Positions 1 to 6,734 of a stretch of DNA of 54,912 bases are shown piece after piece. A model generated the notes under the pieces. That model had not been told where the DNA came from. It was given only the letters and a program-made list of their open reading frames with translations, and ran no database searches. Both the position numbers and the translations under genes were made by a program. The first letter of the stretch is position 1, and each line of letters begins with the position of its first letter. The stretch is from Proteobacteria bacterium UBA3413 (lineage in GTDB: Bacteria > Pseudomonadota > Gammaproteobacteria > Magnimaribacterales > D2472): NCBI GenBank assembly GCA_002358345.1, contig DEOR01000044.1, positions 24,169 to 79,080 of the forward strand, read 5' to 3'.

Positions 1-482
1 TCTGCTGAAGAGGCATCAGAAGGAGTATAAGCAGAACCTTTGCGCCATTTTGTTAGTCCGGTCCATAAAGTCTTATCTTGGCTAATATCCTTTACTGAAA
101 TTCTTAAATAAAACTCTGGAACTGCATTGACACGATCAGAATCATACAAATAATTCCTATGCAACGGATAACCATAAAAGCGGAAATCATCAACTTTAAT
201 TTTTTCCTTACTTGCAAGGCCAATCTCAATGACCAGCGAAGCATCAGAGGTTGCTATATGGCCCATTCCAGAGAGATAATTTTGAGCTGCTTCTCCCAAG
301 TTTTCAATTAAAATAGGATCCATTTCAACAGGTAAATTATCCTTATTTAAAGAAATCTGAAATTTTGACGCAGGCTCAAGTTGAAAATTATTTCTACTAT
401 TTAGCTCCATAAAGGGTGTGGTCACGCAAGCCGAAACCAAGAAAAGCATAGAGGCAACAAAAGAATAGGTTTTATATGTCAT
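1..482 (-). CDS. Partial lipoprotein, DUF4136-like (3' end outside window)
   Basis: Reading the minus strand from an ATG at 482 gives 160 codons open to the window edge, so the C-terminus is missing. The N-terminus is a lipoprotein signal: a short hydrophobic stretch ending in the lipobox LVSAC, with Cys19 as the predicted lipidated residue, so the protein should be membrane anchored. The rest resembles DUF4136-type lipoproteins, with alternating beta-like segments and a late stretch reading KDISQDKTLWTG, similar to the 'DxxxGKLVWRG' part of that family. It is divergent from the M16 protease gene. The lipoprotein call rests on visible sequence; the DUF4136 assignment is tentative and no specific function is claimed. 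Confidence 0.6.
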   Translation of the reverse strand, partial: MTYKTYSFVASMLFLVSACVTTPFMELNSRNNFQLEPASKFQISLNKDNLPVEMDPILIENLGEAAQNYLSGMGHIATSDASLVIEIGLASKEKIKVDDFRFYGYPLHRNYLYDSDRVNAVPEFYLRISVKDISQDKTLWTGLTKWRKGSAYTPSDASSA

Positions 483-543
483 AGGTAATAGTAATGTATC
501 GTTAATATGACTAATATAATGCATTTACTTTGTATAAAAAACT

Positions 544-3384
544 ATGTTTGAACTAAAAGAATCACAAGAGATAGGGTTGCTGAACGTTAATGCGCAGATC
601 TATCAGCATTCAGAATTTGAAACTCAGCATATTCACCTGGACTCATCAAATGATGAGAAAGTATTTATGGTTGCCTTTCGCACTATCCCTGAAGATTCAA
701 CGGGGGTAGCTCATATTTTAGAGCATACATCCCTCTGTGGATCAGCAAGGTACCCAGTCCGTGATCCTTTTTTTATGATGATCAGACGCTCATTAAACTC
801 TTTTATGAATGCATTTACTTCGAGTGATTGGACGGCCTACCCTTTTGCAACTCAAAATAATAAAGACTTCAATAACTTGCTAGATGTATATGTAGATTCA
901 GCATTTTTTCCTAGATTAGATCCCTTAGATTTTTCTCAGGAAGGTCATAGATTAGAGCTAGATTCCAATCAAGAGTTAGAAATTAAAGGGGTTGTGTTTA
1001 ATGAAATGAAAGGTGCAATGAGCTCGCCAACTGATCAACTATGGCATGGCATGTCTAAGCATCTATTTGAGGAAACCACCTATCACCATAACAGCGGCGG
1101 AGATCCTGAAAAAATTATCGATTTGACGCATGAAGATTTAGTTGCCTTTCACAAAAAACATTATCACCCTAGCAATGCCACTTTTTTTACATTTGGCAAT
1201 GTCTCTATCGAAGAGATTCATGATCACTTGGAGAAAAATGTATTCAGTAAATTTACTCCTGCCCCAACAAAGCTCATCATCCCTCCTGCTAAAATATTTC
1301 AAGCGCCGCAAAGCGCTACAGGAACCTATCAACCCTTACCAGGAGATGAGCAAAACCATCATGTTGTAGTGAGCTGGTTGCTTGGCAACAGCCATGAGCC
1401 ACTCAATCTTCTAGAAAAATATTTTCTATCTAATATTCTGCTTGATAATTCATCATCTCCCCTCAGAAAAGCTTTAGAGCTCACAAATCTAGGGAAATCT
1501 CCGTCGCCTTTCTTGGGGTTAGAGCCAAGCAACAAAGAAATTGTTTTTATGGCTGGTCTTGAAGGCGCTCAAGCTGGTCAATCTGAAGCAATTGAAGAGC
1601 TGATTCTCTCTACGTTAAAAGATTTAGTAAACAATGGAGTGCCCAAAGATCTCATCTCATCTGCCCTTCATCAACTAGAAATTGGTCAAAGAGAAATATC
1701 TGGCGGAGGAATGCCATATGGGTTGCAATTAATGCTCGGCTGTATGAATGCATGCATGCACTATGACAACCCCATCTCAATGTTAGATTTAGACAAGAAT
1801 TTTACCGCATTAAAAAATAAAATTAGTGATGATGGGTATGTTGAAGAGCTAATTAACTCTTCCTTGCTTCTCAATCCCCACCGACTTACCTATGAATTAA
1901 AGCCTGATGTAAATTTTAATGAGAATTTAAATACCTACTTTTCTTCCAAGTTAAAAGAAAAAGAACAAGCTCTTACTGTAGATGAAAAAAATAATATTAT
2001 TAAATTAGCAAATGATTTAAAGCAAAGACAAGAAGCTATAGATGATGTGGATATCTTGCCGAAGGTAACTATTTCCGATATTCCCTTGAAGCGAGAATAC
2101 ACAGAGATAAAGATATCTAAAGGAAATAGATCTATCTATGAGGTTGGGACCAATGGTTTAATTTATTCGGACTTTCTGTTTTCGTGCTCAAACCTAACCA
2201 ATGAAGAGCTACTGTTCTCTTCTCTCTATACTTTTATCATTACTGAGGTTGGTCTTTTAGATCAATCCTATGAGGAAATCCAAGCATACCAATCAAAAAT
2301 TAGTGGAGGGATCGGCGCTTCGATAAACCTCCAGGCTAATACACCATCAGAGGATGGGGCGCTATATCTAAGCATTAGCTCTAAATGTCTTGCAGAAAAT
2401 TTTGAAGCAATGGAAACCATGATACTCAACACGGTCCAGAATGTTAGATTTGATGAGCAGAAGCGGCTATTGGATTTATTAAATATATTTGTTGCAAGAA
2501 ATGAGGAGTCTTTAAATCAAAATGGTCATTACTTAGCCATGAACTCAGCTGCAAGCTCGCTGAACTCATTAGCAGCAACATCTTTTAGTATCTCTGGGTT
2601 ACAAATGCTACATCGCTCTAAAGAAGTAATTACAAAGATTCAGCGTGATGGAGACACTGATTATATTAGTGGAATCTTGAAAAATATTCACGCCAAGATG
2701 TCTTGCGAGCCCTATAAAATATTTACAGCTTGCTCTCCAGGCGCAGTTGGAGATAAGGCTAAGGAGTTCCAAAATCTATTATCTAGCAACGCACAAGAAC
2801 TCATTAAGCCGGTAAATACTCAGATTGCTTGGATTACTGGTTCGCAAGTTTGTTATTGTGCTCAAGCTTTTGAGGGTGTCTCAAGAGAGCATCCTGATGC
2901 AGCACCCTTATCTGTCTTAGCGACTGTTCTAAGAAATGGGTTTCTGCATACGGCCATCAGAGAAAAAGGTGGGGCTTACGGAGCTGGTGCGGCTAACGAC
3001 ACCTCAACAAATACATTCAAGCTCTTTTCGTACAGGGATCCGAAATGTAGGGAGACTTTTCAAGCTTTTCAAGACGCAATAGAGTGGGCAAAAAATTCAA
3101 TTACCCCACAACACTTAGAGGAAGCAATCCTGGGAGTGATTTCATCTATTGATAAACCGCTGTCACCTGTGGGAGAAGCTAAAAATGATTTTAATTACAA
3201 TTTAGAACTAATTGGTATTAAGGAGCGCCTTGAGATGAGGCAAAAAGTTATTCGTTGCTCCATAGATGATCTCATTAGAGTGAATGAGACATATCTAACA
3301 AAGGAATCCAGCAAATCTATATTAGCAGGCGAAAGTTTTAAAGCTCAAGCAGAAGAATTAGGATTGACAATATTAGAGGTCTAG
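544..3384 (+). CDS. M16C metalloprotease, PreP/presequence protease-like
   Basis: A 946-residue zinc protease of the insulinase superfamily, PreP/falcilysin branch. The inverted zinc motif HILEH is at residues 57-61, with the likely third ligand Glu154 in FNEMKG, the spacing expected of PreP. The second half carries the family's REKGGAYGAGA segment near residues 806-816, which binds the substrate C-terminus. The length fits the single-chain clamshell form of about 950-1000 residues. There is no signal peptide, so it is probably cytosolic and degrades short peptides. A TATAAT-like -10 lies at 515-520. The gene converges on the SLT lipoprotein gene and the two share a stem-loop terminator at the junction. 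Confidence 0.93.
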   Translation: MFELKESQEIGLLNVNAQIYQHSEFETQHIHLDSSNDEKVFMVAFRTIPEDSTGVAHILEHTSLCGSARYPVRDPFFMMIRRSLNSFMNAFTSSDWTAYPFATQNNKDFNNLLDVYVDSAFFPRLDPLDFSQEGHRLELDSNQELEIKGVVFNEMKGAMSSPTDQLWHGMSKHLFEETTYHHNSGGDPEKIIDLTHEDLVAFHKKHYHPSNATFFTFGNVSIEEIHDHLEKNVFSKFTPAPTKLIIPPAKIFQAPQSATGTYQPLPGDEQNHHVVVSWLLGNSHEPLNLLEKYFLSNILLDNSSSPLRKALELTNLGKSPSPFLGLEPSNKEIVFMAGLEGAQAGQSEAIEELILSTLKDLVNNGVPKDLISSALHQLEIGQREISGGGMPYGLQLMLGCMNACMHYDNPISMLDLDKNFTALKNKISDDGYVEELINSSLLLNPHRLTYELKPDVNFNENLNTYFSSKLKEKEQALTVDEKNNIIKLANDLKQRQEAIDDVDILPKVTISDIPLKREYTEIKISKGNRSIYEVGTNGLIYSDFLFSCSNLTNEELLFSSLYTFIITEVGLLDQSYEEIQAYQSKISGGIGASINLQANTPSEDGALYLSISSKCLAENFEAMETMILNTVQNVRFDEQKRLLDLLNIFVARNEESLNQNGHYLAMNSAASSLNSLAATSFSISGLQMLHRSKEVITKIQRDGDTDYISGILKNIHAKMSCEPYKIFTACSPGAVGDKAKEFQNLLSSNAQELIKPVNTQIAWITGSQVCYCAQAFEGVSREHPDAAPLSVLATVLRNGFLHTAIREKGGAYGAGAANDTSTNTFKLFSYRDPKCRETFQAFQDAIEWAKNSITPQHLEEAILGVISSIDKPLSPVGEAKNDFNYNLELIGIKERLEMRQKVIRCSIDDLIRVNETYLTKESSKSILAGESFKAQAEELGLTILEV

Positions 3385-3385
3385 A

Positions 3386-3994
3386 TTAAAAAAAGAAGAG
3401 CCTCTTCTTTTTCAATTCCTTGGCGCAGCCCCAGTATTGTTTTTGGTACATTGTTGAACGTGCTTGCACTCTATCTGCAACATTAATGAGCCATTGCTTC
3501 TTACGGTAGGTCTTCTTTTTAAATCCCCCATACCCTTCATGATAGGCAAGATAAAGAGAGCGAGCATCTGTAGGAGAGAAGCCTTGATAAAAACCTTTGC
3601 TAGCATACCAGCCTGCAAAATCAGCTGAATCAGCAAAATCTGTTCTCTTGGCTCTCGAGTTACCCGTTTCATCCTGATAGTCTTCCCAAGTATTCTTTAA
3701 AGCCTGAGAGTACCCCACAGAAGATGACGGCCTAAACCAGGGAATAAACCCAAGTAATTTCTCTCTTTCAGGGCGAATTTTTGCTTGGAAACTTGATTCT
3801 TGGTGAAAGAATGCCATCAATACATAGGGTGGCAATTTCCAGCGTTTTTCAGTCTTCATTGCAGCCTTATACCAGCTTTTTTTTTCTTTAAATATTTTGC
3901 AAATATCATCGGGTCGCTCTGGTGGCGAGCTCACGCAAGACACAAGCAATGCCGATAAAAATACAGAAGCTATGAGTGAATTTCTATGAATCAT
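3386..3994 (-). CDS. Lipoprotein with SLT (lytic transglycosylase-like) domain
   Basis: 202 residues. The signal peptide ends in the lipobox LLVSC at about residue 20, so this is a predicted lipoprotein. The body resembles a compact soluble-lytic-transglycosylase fold: FFHQESSF holds the likely catalytic Glu, followed by VGYSQALKNTW (equivalent to the 'GLMQ' region) and later AYHEGYGG, like the 'AYNAG' motif. These proteins cleave peptidoglycan glycan strands. It overlaps ligA by 11 bases and is the last gene of the long minus-strand run. The very basic and aromatic C-terminus (KKKRLFFF) is encoded by the terminator stem. Function is inferred from the motif pattern, not from close homology. 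Confidence 0.75.
   Translation of the reverse strand: MIHRNSLIASVFLSALLVSCVSSPPERPDDICKIFKEKKSWYKAAMKTEKRWKLPPYVLMAFFHQESSFQAKIRPEREKLLGFIPWFRPSSSVGYSQALKNTWEDYQDETGNSRAKRTDFADSADFAGWYASKGFYQGFSPTDARSLYLAYHEGYGGFKKKTYRKKQWLINVADRVQARSTMYQKQYWGCAKELKKKRLFFF
3389..3413. terminator. Bidirectional stem-loop terminator
   Basis: Positions 390-399 and 403-412 of the 3 kb block (3390-3399 and 3403-3412) form an A-rich/T-rich inverted repeat with GAAGA/TCTTC at the loop end and a GCC loop. It sits just past the stop of the M16 gene and inside the last codons of the opposing lipoprotein gene (its KKKRLFFF tail). It can end transcription from both sides. Confidence 0.6.
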
Positions 3995-6125
3995 TTAAAA
4001 AGTTATCTATTTCATTTTCTATAATAATTTTAACACCAAGCTCTTGAGCTTTGGTCAGCTTTGAGCCAGCATTCTCTCCCGCTATAAGAACATCAGTTTT
4101 TTGGGAGACTGTAGACGTAACTTTGGCTCCTTTTTGAAGTAATAAATTCTTTAGCTCATCCCGGGACATCAAAATTAATTTTCCTGTAATTGCAATTTGC
4201 AATCCTGCTAACCGAGTATCTAGCTCAGAATTGGCAGAAGGTAGAATCAACTCTAGATGTGGAAGGAGATTGCTGAGCTGGCGTTGGTTATCTTCATCTT
4301 TGAAATAATCCTTAATTTTTGAAGCAACCCTGGGCCCGATATCTGGGATTGCTAATAATTCTTCAAAGGAAGCTTGCGAGATTTTATGGAAGTCATGCAA
4401 GTGCGACGCAAGATTCCGTGCAGTCGTCTCCCCCACTTCTTCTATGCCTAAGGAAAAAAGGAGTCTAAATAGATCAACTCTAGCTGACTCTTTAATAGAC
4501 TTGATAAGGTTATCAACTGATTTTTGACCGAATCCCTCTAAGACCTCTAGCTCCGATCGATGATTACCAAGGGAATATATATCAGCATACTCCTTGATAA
4601 ATTTATTTTGAATGAGAGCATTGAGAATTTCTTGACCCAAACCATCTATGTCCATAGCTTTGCGCGATACGAAATGAGTGAACTTGCCCTGAATAATCTC
4701 AGGGCATAAATTACTGCCTGAGCATTTAATAAAAGGGCTGGGAATTTTGATTTCTTCGATCCTAAATCCGGCGTCAGAATGGTCGTCAAGATATTGATTG
4801 GCTTCATGCAGGCTAGAAAATTTCTTGATTAGCTGATGATCTCGATTAACTATAGACCAGTCAGATTGAAAATTCATAACAACCTTGGAATTACAGCTAG
4901 GGCAAAATTTAGGGGCGCGAACTTCAGAACTCCTGCTGCTTGTCGCAGGAATGACTCTGATCATCTTTGGAATTACATCACCAGCTCTTTTAATCACTGC
5001 TTCATCCCCAATTCGAGGATCTAATCGCTGTAATTCATCCATATTATGTAGGGTGCATTTACTTACATTCACCCCTCCAACATTGACTGATTTTAATTTA
5101 GCCACTGGGGTCAGTATGCCGGTTCTACCCACTTGAAACTCAATCGCTTCAATCTTTGTGACAGCTTCTTCTGCAGCAAATTTATATGCTATAGCCCACC
5201 TTGGCGATCGCGCTATTTCACCTAAGCTATGTTGCATCTGAAGGCTAGCAACTTTAAAGACTACTCCATCTATCTCAAAAGGAATTTGATCTCTGTTAGC
5301 TTCGATATCTCTAAAGTACTGTAAGCAATCATCTATAGAATCTACCAAAGAATTCAACTGATTGGTTGGAAGCCCCCATGCAGCAAAAGAACTAAATACC
5401 CTATCTAGAGATAAGAAATTAGTGCCTTCGCAGACACCAATTCCATGTGCAAAAAAATCTAATGGTCTAGAGTTCGTAATCATTGGGTCAAGTTGCCTAA
5501 GACTTCCTGCTGCTGCATTTCTAGGATTTGCAAAAATTTTTTGGCCTTCTAATTCAGCCAATTGATTTAACTTCTTGAAAGATGCCTTGCGAATGAAGAT
5601 TTCACCTCTAACCTCTATCAAACGAGGAAAAGGTTCTTTAGATTTAGTTAAAGTTAATGGGATAGATTTTACCGTTCGAATGTTAGAGGTAATGTCTTCA
5701 CCAAAACTTCCATCTCCCCTGGTCACACCTCGAACTAAAATACCATTCTCATAAATTAATGAAATGGCCGCGCCATCCATTTTAGGCTCGCAGAAATATT
5801 GTAATTCTTTTGTGTCCTGAAGATTTTTAATTGTTCTCTCATGGAAACCCAGAATATCTTGATCATTAAAAGCATTTGCCAAAGAAAGCATGGGCTTGTG
5901 ATGAGCAAAAGTAGAAAAATCTGCTTGTGGTTTAATGCCCACCCTTTGAGATGGAGATTCACTAGAAATCCAGGAGGGATTATCTAATTCTATTGTAAGT
6001 AATTCTTTAAATAATAAATCATACTCATAATCAGCAATAATTGGATCATCTAGTATGTAATAGGCATGATCGTTAGCTCGAATCTTATTCTGTAATTCTT
6101 GATACTGCTCTTTTGTGACAGCCAT
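3984..6125 (-). CDS. ligA: NAD+-dependent DNA ligase LigA
   Basis: 713 residues, a full-length bacterial replicative and repair ligase. The adenylation domain holds the KxDG nucleophile Lys115 in EPKMDG. The OB fold follows, then a zinc finger whose first Cys pair (CPSC, around residue 407) and second pair (CSGSNLC, around residue 465) are separated by roughly 50 residues rather than the usual dozen or so. A helix-hairpin-helix domain follows (GIEEVGETTARNLA and nearby), then a C-terminal BRCT domain from about residue 635. It sits 2 bases after zipA in the conserved gammaproteobacterial smc-zipA-ligA order. The finger insertion is the only oddity, and longer fingers exist in some gammaproteobacterial LigA proteins. 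Confidence 0.97.
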   Translation of the reverse strand: MAVTKEQYQELQNKIRANDHAYYILDDPIIADYEYDLLFKELLTIELDNPSWISSESPSQRVGIKPQADFSTFAHHKPMLSLANAFNDQDILGFHERTIKNLQDTKELQYFCEPKMDGAAISLIYENGILVRGVTRGDGSFGEDITSNIRTVKSIPLTLTKSKEPFPRLIEVRGEIFIRKASFKKLNQLAELEGQKIFANPRNAAAGSLRQLDPMITNSRPLDFFAHGIGVCEGTNFLSLDRVFSSFAAWGLPTNQLNSLVDSIDDCLQYFRDIEANRDQIPFEIDGVVFKVASLQMQHSLGEIARSPRWAIAYKFAAEEAVTKIEAIEFQVGRTGILTPVAKLKSVNVGGVNVSKCTLHNMDELQRLDPRIGDEAVIKRAGDVIPKMIRVIPATSSRSSEVRAPKFCPSCNSKVVMNFQSDWSIVNRDHQLIKKFSSLHEANQYLDDHSDAGFRIEEIKIPSPFIKCSGSNLCPEIIQGKFTHFVSRKAMDIDGLGQEILNALIQNKFIKEYADIYSLGNHRSELEVLEGFGQKSVDNLIKSIKESARVDLFRLLFSLGIEEVGETTARNLASHLHDFHKISQASFEELLAIPDIGPRVASKIKDYFKDEDNQRQLSNLLPHLELILPSANSELDTRLAGLQIAITGKLILMSRDELKNLLLQKGAKVTSTVSQKTDVLIAGENAGSKLTKAQELGVKIIIENEIDNFLNDS

Positions 6126-6127
6126 TG

Positions 6128-6733
6128 TTATGGAGTTTTTTGCATCACCTTAATGCGGCTAACTTCCTGGGCCTTTGACTTATAGTGCTCAATCATCTGC
6201 TTGCTCAATGGTGCTCTTGCTTCATCACATATGCTCGCATGCAATTTTTCAGCAATCTCTACTGCGAAACCCAGCATTTGCTCAAAGGCCTTTAATGGAT
6301 CTGGGACCAGGTAGAGATCTACAGCCATCAATAAAATGTGTGTTTCTGTATTTAACTCCAGCACCCCAGGATTAATTCCGCTGGCTACTCGAAAAAGCTC
6401 CGTGCCAGTGGCATCACGATAACTAAAAAAGCCATCGCTATATTTTGCATCTAGGTTCTTCAAGAGAGTTAGAACCTGATTAATATCAAAGTTAGATTTA
6501 TCCATGGAGATTAGATTTAAAATGACTAATTCTTGGCCGAGAGGAGTCTTCAGGTCGCTCTCAAAGCTAAGCGACCCTTGCTCTACCTTTTTATCGAATA
6601 ACATGGAGCGAGAATCTGCAATGCTTGATTCAACTAACTTTCTTGAAAAACGGGGCCTATAGAAAAGATAGAGTGTAATTAAAAATACCAAAATCGCACC
6701 AGCAATTAATAAAATTTCTAGGTTAGATAACAT
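6128..6733 (-). CDS. zipA: Cell division protein ZipA
   Basis: 201 residues. One N-terminal membrane helix (about residues 5-26) is followed by a short basic segment and a C-terminal ZipA FtsZ-binding domain (about 65-195). That domain contains the pattern of a beta strand with LNLISMDKSNFDINQV, then FRVASGINPGVLEL. ZipA tethers the FtsZ ring to the inner membrane. The Pro/Gln-rich linker of the E. coli protein is nearly absent, so this is a short form. The gene lies between smc and ligA with 1-2 base gaps, the usual gammaproteobacterial arrangement, which strengthens a call that sequence alone would make only moderately secure. Confidence 0.88.
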   Translation of the reverse strand: MLSNLEILLIAGAILVFLITLYLFYRPRFSRKLVESSIADSRSMLFDKKVEQGSLSFESDLKTPLGQELVILNLISMDKSNFDINQVLTLLKNLDAKYSDGFFSYRDATGTELFRVASGINPGVLELNTETHILLMAVDLYLVPDPLKAFEQMLGFAVEIAEKLHASICDEARAPLSKQMIEHYKSKAQEVSRIKVMQKTP

Positions 6734-6734
6734 C

